Source: UMGS1994 sp944386155
GTDB taxonomy: Bacteria > Bacillota > Clostridia > TANB77 > CAG-508
Direction: 5' to 3'
NCBI GenBank assembly: GCA_963931085.1
Contig: OZ006973.1
Coordinates: 682,001 to 746,000, forward strand
Length of the DNA: 64,000 bases
Shown: in pieces, positions 8,812-18,121 of the stretch
Layout: every line of letters begins with the position of its first letter
Position numbering within the stretch: position 1 is the first letter of the stretch
Position numbers and translations under genes: made by a program
The notes under the pieces: model-generated
What the model was told of the DNA's origin: nothing
What the model saw: the letters and a program-made list of their open reading frames with translations, nothing else
Database searches by the model: none

Positions 8812-8819
8812 GTTTATGA

Positions 8820-8825
8820 TATAAT
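8820..8825 (+). promoter_or_regulatory. -10 element of the 8845 operon
   Basis: TATAAT preceded by TGA gives an extended -10, 20 bases before the next start codon. The -35 region would lie in the terminator arm and is weak, so a very short 5' leader is likely. Confidence 0.45.
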
Positions 8826-8844
8826 CAGAAAACAAGGAGTAATT

Positions 8845-9414
8845 ATGGATTATAGAATTTTAGTTTGTGGTGGAAATGGAAGCGGAAAAAGTACAATAGG
8901 AAAAGAGCTTGCTAAAAGATTAAGTTGCAAGTTTATGGATATAGAAGATTATTATTTTAATAAAGAAAATATAGAAACAGATATAAAAAATGATAATGAA
9001 TCAAATAGAGATTATAAATACAAGAAATCTAAAACAAAAGAAGAAGTAATAAATAATCTTTTAGAAGACATGAGAAATAATAATTCATTTGTAATGTCAG
9101 CAGTAACTGCAGATTATGGAAGTAAAGTTAAGTCTTTTTTTAATCTTATAATTATGCTAGAAGTAGATACAAAAACTAGAATGAAAAGAGTATATGATAG
9201 ATCTTATAAAATGTTTGGTGATAGAGTAAAACAAGATGGAGATTTATTTGAAAGTGAAAAGCTTTTTTTCAAAAAAGCAGAAGAAAAAGATAATGAATAT
9301 GTCAGAAAATGGGCTAATACATTAAATTGTGATAAATTATTTTTAGACGGAACAAAAGAAATATCTGAAAATATAGATATTATATTAAATAATCTAAAAG
9401 AAAAGGAGAATTAA
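8845..9414 (+). CDS. P-loop kinase-like NTPase (shikimate/gluconate/nucleoside kinase fold)
   Basis: 189 residues. The Walker A motif is CGGNGSGKSTIGKELA (about 8-23), followed by a substrate-site-like FMDIEDYYF. A LID-like segment rich in Arg/Lys (RMKRVYDRSYKMFGDRVK, about 113-130) comes later. The fold class is clear but the substrate is not. The LID is longer and more basic than in shikimate kinase, so an AAA_18 or nucleotide kinase is possible. It is one base from the next gene, so the two form an operon. Confidence 0.7.
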   Translation: MDYRILVCGGNGSGKSTIGKELAKRLSCKFMDIEDYYFNKENIETDIKNDNESNRDYKYKKSKTKEEVINNLLEDMRNNNSFVMSAVTADYGSKVKSFFNLIIMLEVDTKTRMKRVYDRSYKMFGDRVKQDGDLFESEKLFFKKAEEKDNEYVRKWANTLNCDKLFLDGTKEISENIDIILNNLKEKEN

Positions 9415-9415
9415 T

Positions 9416-9883
9416 ATGTCACTAGAAAAAGCAAAAGAACATTTAAAAAAATATGGGTTAGAAGATAGAGTAAAAGAATATAGTATATCTTCTGCAACAG
9501 TAAAAGAAGCTGCTATAGCAGTAGGTTGCAAAGAAGAAGAGATTGCAAAAACTTTATCTTTTATTGTAGACGATAAACCAATCTTAATAGTAACATCAGG
9601 AGATCAAAAGATAGATAATCCAAAGTATAAAGCAGAATTTCATACTAAAGCCAAAATGATTCCTTTTGATGATGTTGAAAAGCTAACAGGTCATATGGTT
9701 GGCGGAGTATGTCCTTTTGGAGTTAATGATAGTGTAGATGTATATTTAGATGTATCACTTAAAAGATTTGATATAGTTTATCCTGCATGTGGAACTCCCA
9801 ATAGTGCAGCTAAGCTAAATATAGAAGAATTAGAAAAAGCTTCTAATTTTAAAAAATGGATAGATGTATGTAAAAATATATAA
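9416..9883 (+). CDS. YbaK/EbsC family aminoacyl-tRNA deacylase
   Basis: 155 residues covering the whole YbaK/ProX-type editing domain. Visible are the conserved Lys in IAKTLSFIVDDKPILIV, the GDQKIDNPKYK loop, and the GHMVGGVCPFG motif (about 97-107) typical of the family. Family members hydrolyse mis-acylated tRNA (for example Cys-tRNA-Pro) in trans. The ribosome site AAGGAG lies within the end of the preceding kinase gene. Confidence 0.9.
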   Translation: MSLEKAKEHLKKYGLEDRVKEYSISSATVKEAAIAVGCKEEEIAKTLSFIVDDKPILIVTSGDQKIDNPKYKAEFHTKAKMIPFDDVEKLTGHMVGGVCPFGVNDSVDVYLDVSLKRFDIVYPACGTPNSAAKLNIEELEKASNFKKWIDVCKNI

Positions 9884-10047
9884 AATTAGAAAACATGATA
9901 TAGAAAAGTATAATGGTTTTATAATGAAAGTTTATGAAGAATAATATGTAGAATAATGAAGATGAATAATTATTGATTTAAAATTTAAAGTATGTTATAT
10001 TTTAAAAAGCTTAAGCGAAAATTAATCTTGTAGAAAACAAAAGAGAG

Positions 10048-10075
10048 GGACTAGGATTTATTCTAGTCCTTTTTT
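10048..10075 (+). terminator. Rho-independent terminator
   Basis: GGACTAG and CTAGTCC pair around an 8-base loop, followed by TTTTTT. It lies between the YbaK-type gene and the next gene. The stretch 9884-10047 upstream is AT-rich and shows nothing else I can name. Confidence 0.85.
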
Positions 10076-10102
10076 GCGTTTAAAAGATAAAGGAGATGTA
10101 AT

Positions 10103-11573
10103 ATGATTAAATCAAAAATAAATTCACTTTTAACAATAGAATATATGTGCAATGAAAGAGAAAATCAATTTTTCGAAAGGAAAAGTGCTAAAAAAGATAT
10201 AAGAGAATTAGCTAATAATATAGCAGGATTTGCTAATGCTAGTGGAGGTACTTTAGTTATAGGAATTTCAGATGACGGAAAATTAGAAGGATTTGAAGAA
10301 TTTCCAGAAAAGTATAATAAATTTTTAAAGATAACATCGGGAGACTATTTAAAAACTATTCCAAAATATGAAAATGAAATTTTAAATATAATTAATTATA
10401 AAGGAAATAAAGACAAATTATTATTAATTCATATTAGTCCGAGTATAAATACTTTAATAAGAAATGTAAAAGATGAAGTGTATTTAAGGCAAGGAGATTC
10501 TACAAATAAATTATCTTCAGAACAAGTTAAAATAATTGAATCAGATAGACATGAAATATCATATGAAGAACAATTAAATGTTAGATCAAGTGTAGAGGAT
10601 ATAGATATACAGATGGTAGAAACATATAAAAAAGCAATAGGCGCTGATGAACAAGATTTGTTAGATATCTTACGTGCTAGAAGATTCTTAATAAAAGATG
10701 ATATAACCAAAAAAGAATACCTTACAAATGCAGGAACATTACTGTTTGCTAAAGATCCATCACTCTTTTTTCCTACAGCCAGAATTAGAATAATAAAGTT
10801 TGAAGGAAAAGAAATGCAGACTGGAGCGGATTTAAATATTGTAAAAGATAAAACATTTGCAATGCCATTATATAAACAAATTAAAGAGTCTCAAAAATTC
10901 GTTGACACTCAACTTAGGGAATTTACACATTTAAGCAATAATGGAGAATTTATAACAGTACCAGAATATCCTAAATTTGCATGGGAAGAGCGGAATTACT
11001 AATGCTATAACTCATAGAAATTACTCGATTAGTGGCGAGCATACAAAAATATTTATTTATGATGATAGAATGGAAATTATGAGTCCAGGAGATTTGCCTG
11101 GGATTGTTACGATAAATAATATTAAAGAAAAACGTTATGCCAGAAATCCCATAATATCACGAACTTTAACAGAACTTGGAGTTGTAAAAGAATTAAATGA
11201 AGGTGTTTTAAGAATATATAGAGAAATGAGTGAATTCTTTCTTGAAAATCCAATTTATATAGAAGAAAAAGGAATTTCTTTGAAATTGATATTAAAAAAC
11301 AATATAGTAATGAGAAATAGAAGAAAGAATGAATCGCTATTAAAAAATAAAAAAATAAACTTAGTATGGAATAATTTAAATTCAATGGAAAAAAAGGTAT
11401 TGCAAATTATATTTGATAAAGGAGATGTAACTCCTATTCAAATAGGTGAAATAATAAATAAAGATAAAAGAACAGTTCAAAGAGTTCTAAAGAAATTAGG
11501 TGATAATAATTTAATAGAATGGTTTGGAACATCAATTAAAGATCCTAAAAAAATTTATAGAATTAAAAATTAA
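10103..11573 (+). pseudogene. AlbA_2 (Schlafen-like)/HATPase_c_4 transcriptional regulator, frameshifted
   Basis: Two overlapping frames make one protein of about 490 residues. The first (10103-11002) has the AlbA_2 DNA-binding domain: ERENQFFERKSAKKD, IAGFANASGGTLVIGISDDG. The second (from about 10992) gives GITNAITHRNYSISGEH, DDRMEIMSPGDLPG and a C-terminal winged helix (VTPIQIGEIINKDKRTVQRVL). Family members read FAW-E-x-ITNA-THR-YSI without interruption. Here an extra C at about 10991 (GAAGAG-C-GGAATT) breaks the frame and the first part stops at 11000-11002. It could be a true pseudogene or a base-calling error. The 11-bp repeat array starts right after its stop. Confidence 0.8.
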
Positions 11574-11576
11574 TTT

Positions 11577-11898
11577 CTTCTGTCGCACATTTGTCGCATC
11601 TTTGTCGCATCTTTGTCGCACTTCTGTCGTATCTCTGTCGCACCTTTGTCGCACTTCTGTCGTATCTCTGTCGCACCTTTGTCGCACTTCTGTCGTATCT
11701 CTGTCGCACCTTTGTCGCACTTCTGTCGTATCTCTATCGTACCTTTGTCGCACTTCTGTCGTATCTCTGTCGCACCTTTGTCGCACTTCTGTCGCATCTT
11801 TGTCGCATCTTTGTCGCACTTCTGTCGTATCTCTGTCGCACCTTTGTCGTACCTTTTATCGTACCTTTGTCGCACCTTTGTCGTACTTTTGTCGCACC
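11577..11898. repeat. Tandem array of about 29 copies of an 11-bp unit
   Basis: The unit is close to TTTGTCGCACC, with variants TCTGTCGTATC and TTTGTCGCACT. Many copies combine into a 33-bp higher-order unit (three 11-mers) repeated four to five times in the middle, while the ends are less regular. One unit near 11850 is 12 bases. The unit contains no stop codon in several frames of either strand, so long reading frames appear on both strands but have repeat-only content. GTCGCA/GTCGTA is the most constant part. It is far richer in C and G than the flanking DNA. Confidence 0.95.
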
Positions 11899-12210
11899 GT
11901 TAATGTAATTCGATTAAAGTCATTTCTACTAATCAAATTTATAAGAAAGAATATTAAAAAAGATATAATCAATAAAAATTAAAGTAATTGTCGGAAAGAA
12001 AATAGTATTATCCTACAATTAGTTTAAAATATTATTTTTGAGAATAATTATGAGTTATACATATAATTAATATCAAACTCTAAAGAAATTAGCGATATTA
12101 TTTACTTTAAAAATTTACAAAAATTAAAAAAATACTACACAAGAAAGTAAATATGTGTTAAAATAATATGCGAAGTTTTTAAAAAATAAAAAATAAAGGA
12201 GGAATTATCA
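11899..12210. other. AT-rich intergenic stretch before yebC
   Basis: I see no gene, no strong hairpin and no known RNA here. A promoter for yebC should lie near the 3' end (the TTAAAATAAT segment near 12158-12168), with AAAGGAGG at 12197-12204 as its ribosome site. Confidence 0.4.
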
Positions 12211-12939
12211 ATGTCAGGACATAGCAAATGGCATAATATTGCAGCAAAAAAAGGTAAAGCAGATGCTGCAAGAGGAAAAGTATTTACAAAACTAGGAAGA
12301 GAATTATTAATAGCAGTAAAGCAAGGTGGACCTGACCCGGCTGGTAATTCAAAATTAAAAGATGTTATTGCAAAATGCAAGGCAGCTAATATGCCAAATG
12401 ATACAATAAATAATGCAATAAAAAAAGCATCAGGAGCTGGAGAATCAGCAAACTATGAAGAAATAACATATGAAGGTTATGGAGTAAATGGAGTTGCTGT
12501 TATAGTAAATGCGTCAACAGACAATAGAAATAGAACAGCTGCAGATATAAGACATGTATTTGATAAAGCTGGAGGAAACTTGGGTACAACAGGATGTGTA
12601 TCATACATGTTTGAAAAGAAAGGTGTTATTGTAATTGAAAAATCAAGCACAGATTTATCTGAAGAAGATTTAATGATGCTTGCAATAGAAGCTGGAGCAG
12701 AAGATTTTGAGTCATCAGATGAATATTATGAAATAACAACTGCACCAGAAAACTTTTCAAGTGTAAGAGAAGAACTTGAAAAAAACAATTTAACATTTGT
12801 TGAAGCAGAAGTGCAAATGGTACCAAATACATATGTTAAATTAGATGAAAAAGATTCAGAAAGAATGGAAAACTTCTTAGAGAAACTTGAAGACTTAGAT
12901 GATGTGTCTAATGTTTATCATAACTGGGAAGAAGAATAA
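12211..12939 (+). CDS. yebC: YebC/PmpR family protein
   Basis: 242 residues, the full length of the family. The start MSGHSKWHNIAAKKGKADAA is diagnostic, and YEGYGVNGVAVIVNASTDN and NRTAADIRHVFDKAGGNLG follow. Members were described as DNA-binding regulators (PmpR) and more recently as factors that relieve ribosome stalling (TACO1/YebC). The role here is not visible from context. It has a strong AAAGGAGG site and is followed 44 bases later by galE. Confidence 0.96.
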   Translation: MSGHSKWHNIAAKKGKADAARGKVFTKLGRELLIAVKQGGPDPAGNSKLKDVIAKCKAANMPNDTINNAIKKASGAGESANYEEITYEGYGVNGVAVIVNASTDNRNRTAADIRHVFDKAGGNLGTTGCVSYMFEKKGVIVIEKSSTDLSEEDLMMLAIEAGAEDFESSDEYYEITTAPENFSSVREELEKNNLTFVEAEVQMVPNTYVKLDEKDSERMENFLEKLEDLDDVSNVYHNWEEE

Positions 12940-12983
12940 TATTAGGAAGGTATAGCTTAAAAACTAAATAGGTAAATAACAAG

Positions 12984-13988
12984 ATGAATATATTAGTTAC
13001 TGGTGGACTTGGATACATTGGTTCACATACATGTGTAGAATTACTAAATAAAGAGTATGATGTAATAATTGTTGACGATTTAAGTAACAGTAAAGAAGAA
13101 GTTTTAGATAGGATAGAAAAACTTACAGATAAAAGACCAAAATTATATAAATATGATTTAAAAGAAATTGAAAAAGTAGAAGAAATATTTAAAGAAAATA
13201 AAATAGATGCAGTAATCCACTTTGCTGGATTTAAAGCAGTTGGAGAATCTGTAAAAAAACCAATTAAATATTATTGTAATAATTTAAAGACGACATTAAA
13301 TTTATTAGAAGTTATGAATAAATATAATGTTAAAAAATTAGTATTTAGTTCATCTGCTACTATATATGGTGATCCAGGTGTTCATGAATATAAAGAAGAA
13401 ATGGGAAGAGGAAAAACATCTAATCCATATGGAACTACTAAATCAATGATTGAAAAAATATTAGAAGATGTATATGCATCTGATAATTCATGGGCAATTA
13501 GTATCTTAAGATATTTTAATCCAATAGGAGCTCATGAGAGTGGACTTTTAGGTGAAGAACCAAATGGTATTCCAAATAATTTAATGCCATATATTATGAA
13601 AGTTGCTGCAGGAAAAATAGATGTATTAAGTATATATGGAAATGACTATCCAACGAAAGATGGTACTGGTGTAAGAGACTATATACATGTTGTAGATCTT
13701 GCAGAAGGACATGTAAAAGCTTTAGAGAAAATTGAAAAAGATGGATCAGGTAAATATATATATAATCTTGGTACAGGTACAGGATATTCTGTAATGGATA
13801 TAGTAAATACTTTTGAAAAAGTAAATAATTTAAAATTAAAATATGTTATTGCTCCAAGAAGACCAGGAGATTTAGCAGAATATTATGCAGATCCAACTAA
13901 AGCAAAAGAAGAGCTTGGATGGGTTGCAAAAAGAGGATTAGAACAGATGTGCAAAGATTCTTGGAATTTTATGAAAAATAATATGTAG
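12984..13988 (+). CDS. galE: UDP-glucose 4-epimerase
   Basis: 334 residues, an extended short-chain dehydrogenase. The NAD-binding loop is TGGLGYIGSHT (about 6-16), with DDLSNS for NAD ribose. The catalytic SSSATIYG (about 122) and YGTTK (Tyr/Lys at about 147/151) are present, as is the C-terminal RRPGDLAEYYAD typical of GalE. It interconverts UDP-glucose and UDP-galactose. It sits just upstream of the polysaccharide locus and probably supplies UDP-galactose to it. A VanZ-like gene follows eight bases later. Confidence 0.94.
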   Translation: MNILVTGGLGYIGSHTCVELLNKEYDVIIVDDLSNSKEEVLDRIEKLTDKRPKLYKYDLKEIEKVEEIFKENKIDAVIHFAGFKAVGESVKKPIKYYCNNLKTTLNLLEVMNKYNVKKLVFSSSATIYGDPGVHEYKEEMGRGKTSNPYGTTKSMIEKILEDVYASDNSWAISILRYFNPIGAHESGLLGEEPNGIPNNLMPYIMKVAAGKIDVLSIYGNDYPTKDGTGVRDYIHVVDLAEGHVKALEKIEKDGSGKYIYNLGTGTGYSVMDIVNTFEKVNNLKLKYVIAPRRPGDLAEYYADPTKAKEELGWVAKRGLEQMCKDSWNFMKNNM

Positions 13989-13996
13989 GTAATAAA

Positions 13997-14572
13997 ATGC
14001 AAAAGAGAATTATTTTAGGAATTTTAATAATTATATGGATGATTACTATATTTTTATTTTCTAACCAAGATGGTATGGAATCAGAAAACACAAGTGATAT
14101 TATTACAAATAGATTAGTTAATGAAACTATAGAAAATAATATAGAAATAGAAGAAAATGTAGATAATACAAATAATGAAAATATTAATAATTCAGTAAAT
14201 GTAGCTAAATATAATTATGAATTTGAAATGTATAAAGGAGAAGTTAGATTAGTAGTTAGAAAATCTGCTCATTTTATAATATATTTAGTAGGTGGTTTTT
14301 TATTATTTAACTTTTTTAGAACATATAATATTAGTTTAAGAAATCAAATAATATATGCGATTTTAGGAATTATCTTATATGCTTCATCCGATGAATTTCA
14401 TCAATTATTTGTAAATGGTAGAACAGCTAGAGTAGAAGATGTGTTATTAGATACTTTAGGTGCGATAGTTGGTATTCTTCTAAATCTTATTTGTTTAAAA
14501 ATTGTGTACAAGATAAAAAACAAAAAAGATAAATCTATAGAAAATAAAAGTAATTTAAGTAGAGAAAATTAA
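13997..14572 (+). CDS. VanZ family membrane protein
   Basis: 191 residues with an N-terminal helix (about 5-22), an Asn/Glu-rich loop (about 30-75) and three further helices. The family signature is the RKSAHFIIYLVGGFLLF segment followed by SSDEFHQLFVNGRTARVEDVLLDTLGA. VanZ proteins are linked to teicoplanin resistance in enterococci, but most homologues have no tested role. The weak AGG ribosome site suggests coupling to galE. Confidence 0.88.
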   Translation: MQKRIILGILIIIWMITIFLFSNQDGMESENTSDIITNRLVNETIENNIEIEENVDNTNNENINNSVNVAKYNYEFEMYKGEVRLVVRKSAHFIIYLVGGFLLFNFFRTYNISLRNQIIYAILGIILYASSDEFHQLFVNGRTARVEDVLLDTLGAIVGILLNLICLKIVYKIKNKKDKSIENKSNLSREN

Positions 14573-14606
14573 AGACTTTGCTAAAAAATTTAAATAAAAT
14601 TAATTA

Positions 14607-14642
14607 AACTTGCTTTCATATTTTTATGAGAGCAAGTTTTTT
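14607..14642 (+). terminator. Rho-independent terminator after galE-vanZ
   Basis: AACTTGCTTTCATA and TATGAGAGCAAGTT form the stem, with one T-G pair, followed by T6. Confidence 0.85.
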
Positions 14643-14695
14643 ATGAGATTTGATTAAAAAAGTTAATAAAATGTGTAGAAAATTTGCGAAAAGTA

Positions 14696-14724
14696 ATGAC
14701 TTTTGTGGAAATTTGTGGTATAAT
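14696..14724 (+). promoter_or_regulatory. Promoter of the polysaccharide locus
   Basis: ATGACT at 14696-14701, a 17-base spacer, and TATAAT at 14719-14724 preceded by TGG (extended -10). It leaves a leader of about 68 bases before the BY-kinase gene. Confidence 0.55.
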
Positions 14725-14798
14725 ATTTCCAGTTTTGCTCGAAAAAATTTAAGCACGAAATAAATATATAATATAAAGGATGTAAATTAGGAGGAAAA

Positions 14799-16499
14799 AT
14801 GGAAGAGCTAGATTTAAAAGAGATTTTAAGCATGTTCTGGGAAAAGAAAATTTTAATTATAATCATTACAGTTTTATGTATGATTATAGGAGGGGTATAT
14901 TCATACTTTATTATGGTACCAGAATATACTGCAACAACAACTATAGTTTTAACAAAAACAGATGAGAAAACAAATGCAGAAACAGGAGAGACAACAGAGT
15001 CAATTACTCAAACTGATGTAATGTTAAACCAAAACTTAGTTGCAACTTATAGTGTGATTATTAAAAGTAATAATATTCTAAGAGAAGTTATTAGTAATCT
15101 AGAAAATTTAAAATTATCAGAAAATAGCTTAAGAGATAGTATTGAAGTTACAGCAAAAGAAGATACAGAAGTAATTGAAATTAATGTTACAGATATAAAT
15201 GCTAAAAACGCAACATTAATAGCAAATGAAATATCAGAAGTATTTTCAAGAAAAGTATCAGAAATTTATAAGATAAACAATGTTTATGTATTAGATAAAG
15301 CAGAAGTGCCAACTGCACCATCTAATATAAATCATATTAGATTTATATTAATATCTGCAGCAGTAGGTATAATAATTTCTTGTGGATATGTTGTAATTAG
15401 AAATTTATTTGATAACTCAATAAAGAAAAAAGAAGATATAGAAAATGCATTAGATATGCCAGTACTAGTTTCTTTAGATAAAAGTGAAGGAGAACAAAAA
15501 GTAGTAATTAGTGATAAAGAGTCTAAATCAATTTTAGCAGAATCAGTTAGAACTTTAAGAACAAATCTTCAATTTATGGGTAAAAGTAAAAAGACTCAAA
15601 CAATACTAGTAACAAGTACTACTTCAGGAGAAGGAAAAAGCTGGGTATCATCTAATTTAGCCGCAGCATATGCTCAAACAGGAAAAAGAACAATATTAGT
15701 AGACTCTGATATGAGAAAAGGATCTATTAATACAATATTTGATCTTCCACAAACTCCAGGACTTTCAAATTACTTATCAGGAGTAAATATTAGTGAAAAT
15801 GGACTTGCTGAAGTTCTTCAAAAAACAGAAATAGAAAACCTATATGTAATTACAGCAGGAGATATACCACCAAATCCATCAGAGCTTATACTTTCAGATC
15901 AAATGCTTAAATTATTTGAAGATTTAGAAACATTTGCAGATGTAATTATATTTGATGGTACACCATCACTTATAGTTACTGATTCTACTATACTATCTAG
16001 ACTTGTTGATTCAACAGTCCTTGTAGCAGAATATAATAAGACTAAAAAGAATGATTTAAAACAAATAAAAGAAAGTATAACTAAAGTTGGCGGAAAAATC
16101 GCTGGTGTAGTATTAAATAAAATCCCTGTAAAAAATAAAAAAGGATATGGATATGGGTATGCTTATGGATACGCATATGGTTATATAAATAATGACGAAG
16201 CTAGAAATATTCATGAAAAAGCAATTACTAAAAAAAAGTCTAGTAAAGTAAAAGAAGCTATAATTTCTTTTTTAAAATTAATAGGAGCTTTCTTTTATAA
16301 AATAATAAATGCTATATATAAATTTTTTAAAGCTATAATTGTTATGATTTATAGATTAATAAAAATATCATGTATATTTATTAAAAACTTATTTAAAAAA
16401 GCATATAAGAAACCAAAACAATTTTTTAATGGATTAAGTAACAAAATGGAAGTGTATATAAGAAATAATGAAAAGAAAGCTACAAAATATAATAAGTAG
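14799..16499 (+). CDS. Polysaccharide co-polymerase/BY-kinase fusion (Wzz + CpsD-type tyrosine kinase)
   Basis: 566 residues. The Wzz chain-length domain is at about 1-205, between two membrane helices (about 18-39 and 182-203). The tyrosine kinase domain is at about 225-435: Walker A TSGEGKSWVSSNLA (about 274), Walker A' ILVDSDMRKG (about 302) and Walker B-like VIIFDGTPS (about 383). The autophosphorylation cluster GYGYGYAYGYAYGY is at about 449-462. Unlike usual BY-kinases it then continues for some 100 residues of alternating basic and hydrophobic helix. It should set polymer length and regulate assembly together with the phosphatase next door. A TAGGAGG site supports the start. Confidence 0.92.
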   Translation: MEELDLKEILSMFWEKKILIIIITVLCMIIGGVYSYFIMVPEYTATTTIVLTKTDEKTNAETGETTESITQTDVMLNQNLVATYSVIIKSNNILREVISNLENLKLSENSLRDSIEVTAKEDTEVIEINVTDINAKNATLIANEISEVFSRKVSEIYKINNVYVLDKAEVPTAPSNINHIRFILISAAVGIIISCGYVVIRNLFDNSIKKKEDIENALDMPVLVSLDKSEGEQKVVISDKESKSILAESVRTLRTNLQFMGKSKKTQTILVTSTTSGEGKSWVSSNLAAAYAQTGKRTILVDSDMRKGSINTIFDLPQTPGLSNYLSGVNISENGLAEVLQKTEIENLYVITAGDIPPNPSELILSDQMLKLFEDLETFADVIIFDGTPSLIVTDSTILSRLVDSTVLVAEYNKTKKNDLKQIKESITKVGGKIAGVVLNKIPVKNKKGYGYGYAYGYAYGYINNDEARNIHEKAITKKKSSKVKEAIISFLKLIGAFFYKIINAIYKFFKAIIVMIYRLIKISCIFIKNLFKKAYKKPKQFFNGLSNKMEVYIRNNEKKATKYNK

Positions 16500-16508
16500 G
16501 AGTTAGAA

Positions 16509-17264
16509 ATGATAGACTTTCATGCACATATATTACCAGATACTGATGATGGAGCAGTAGATATTATTCAAACAAGAAAAATGCTTGAAGAAGCAAGAAT
16601 GGCTGGATTTACAGATATTATTGCTACATCACATTATAAAAAAGAAGTATTTGAATTAAATGAAATATCAAGACAAAATAGAATAAACATTATAGAAAAA
16701 ATAGATAACAAAGTAAAATTACATATAGGAAGTGAAATATATATCACAAAAGATTTAGTAAATCTTCTAAAAGATAAAAAAGCTTCTAGTATTAATAATA
16801 CAAGATATGTTTTGTTTGAACTTCCTTTTAGAGATAATTTACTTATATTTAATAGTGTAATAGATGATTTAAAAAGAAATAAATTAGTTCCTATACTTGC
16901 ACATCCAGAAAGATATGAGATTGTTAAAAATAACCCTAAAATCGTAGAAGACTGGATAAAAAGAGGAATATATATGCAAGCAAATTATCTAAGTATATTA
17001 GATAAATATGGAAAAGATGCAAGAAAAACATTAGAAATATTATTAAAACATAATCTTATCCATTTTTTAGGATCAGATGCACATAGACCAGATAATACTT
17101 ATCCTAAAATAGCAGAAGCAACAGAAAAAATTAAAAAAATAATTGGAGAAGATAATTTTTATAAATTATCAGAAGAAAACCCAAGAAAAGTGTTAAATAA
17201 TGAAAAAATTGAATTTTTAAAGACAACAGAAATAAAACAATCAATTTTTAACAAATTTAAGTAA
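16509..17264 (+). CDS. PHP-type tyrosine-protein phosphatase (CpsB/YwqE family)
   Basis: 251 residues. The metal-binding PHP motifs are MIDFHAHILPDTDDGA (residues 1-16), ATSHYKKE (about 40), IGSEIYI, ILAHPERYE (about 133) and FLGSDAHRPD (about 190). CpsB/YwqE enzymes dephosphorylate the tyrosine cluster of the cognate BY-kinase, encoded nine bases upstream. The pair controls polysaccharide export. Confidence 0.94.
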   Translation: MIDFHAHILPDTDDGAVDIIQTRKMLEEARMAGFTDIIATSHYKKEVFELNEISRQNRINIIEKIDNKVKLHIGSEIYITKDLVNLLKDKKASSINNTRYVLFELPFRDNLLIFNSVIDDLKRNKLVPILAHPERYEIVKNNPKIVEDWIKRGIYMQANYLSILDKYGKDARKTLEILLKHNLIHFLGSDAHRPDNTYPKIAEATEKIKKIIGEDNFYKLSEENPRKVLNNEKIEFLKTTEIKQSIFNKFK

Positions 17265-17389
17265 AATTATTTATCAAAAAAAGGAAAAAAATATCAAAAA
17301 ATACCTTGTACCAAAAATGTGGTTGTGATAAACTAAAAAAAGAGTTTTTTCAAAAAAGAAATTTACAAAATATAGGGGATGTAAATAAT

Positions 17390-18118
17390 ATGAAAGCTAT
17401 TGAGATGGAGGCTGAAAATCAGCAGAATGAAACACTTTATTTAGAAAATGTATCAAAATTTAGAAGTTTTAAATATCACGCTAGAAAAAAATTATGGAAT
17501 ATGTTTTATGAAGGATCTAAAAGATTATTTGATATATGTTGCGGTATTGCAGGATGTATATGTTTGGTTCCTATATTAATAATTGTAAAATTAGCATATT
17601 TAAAAAATCATGATACAGCTCCAATACTTTTTAAACAAGAAAGAATTGGAAAAGATGGTGAAAAGATTTACATATATAAAATTCGCTCTATGGTAGACCA
17701 TGCAGAAGATGTCTTAGAAGAACTTATGAGAAGTGATCCTAAGATAAGAGAAGAATATTTAACTAATAAGAAATTAGAAAATGATCCACGTGTTACTAAA
17801 ATAGGAAGATTTATAAGAAGGACAAGCCTTGACGAATTTGGACAATTTATAAATGTATTAAAAGGTGAAATGACAATGATTGGTCCTCGTCCTTATCTTC
17901 CAAGAGAAAAAGAAGATATGAAAAGATATTATAGAGATATTATTACTTGTAAGCCAGGCATTACAGGACTTTGGCAAGCAAGTGGTAGAAGTAATGTAAA
18001 CTTTGAAAATAGATGTAGATTAGATAGCTTCTACAGTAAGCATAAATGTTTAATATTTGATATGAAAATATTTACTAAAACATTTTCAGCTGTACTAAAT
18101 AGTGAAGGAGCAAAATAG
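17390..18118 (+). CDS. Undecaprenyl-phosphate sugar phosphotransferase (initiating transferase)
   Basis: 242 residues. A cytoplasmic start precedes one hydrophobic hairpin (about 45-65) and then the bacterial sugar transferase domain: KRLFDICCGIAGCICLVP, FKQERIGKDGEKIYIYKIRSM, TSLDEFGQFINVLKGEMTMIGPRP and KPGITGLWQASGRS. It links the first sugar-1-phosphate to the lipid carrier at the inner face of the membrane. A longer frame opens at 17306, but AGGGGATG eight bases before the ATG at 17390 marks the real start. The 125-base gap to the previous gene holds a possible promoter (TTGTAC, 17 bases, TAAACT). Confidence 0.92.
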   Translation: MKAIEMEAENQQNETLYLENVSKFRSFKYHARKKLWNMFYEGSKRLFDICCGIAGCICLVPILIIVKLAYLKNHDTAPILFKQERIGKDGEKIYIYKIRSMVDHAEDVLEELMRSDPKIREEYLTNKKLENDPRVTKIGRFIRRTSLDEFGQFINVLKGEMTMIGPRPYLPREKEDMKRYYRDIITCKPGITGLWQASGRSNVNFENRCRLDSFYSKHKCLIFDMKIFTKTFSAVLNSEGAK

Positions 18119-18121
18119 AAA

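Noticed and set aside
11577..11898. CRISPR array
   Set aside because: Units are 11 bp without unique spacers and there is no cas gene in the window.
11524..11982. Long open frames on both strands across the 11-bp repeat (up to 152 codons)
   Set aside because: They consist only of the repeat translated in different frames; no ribosome site or non-repeat domain supports any of them.
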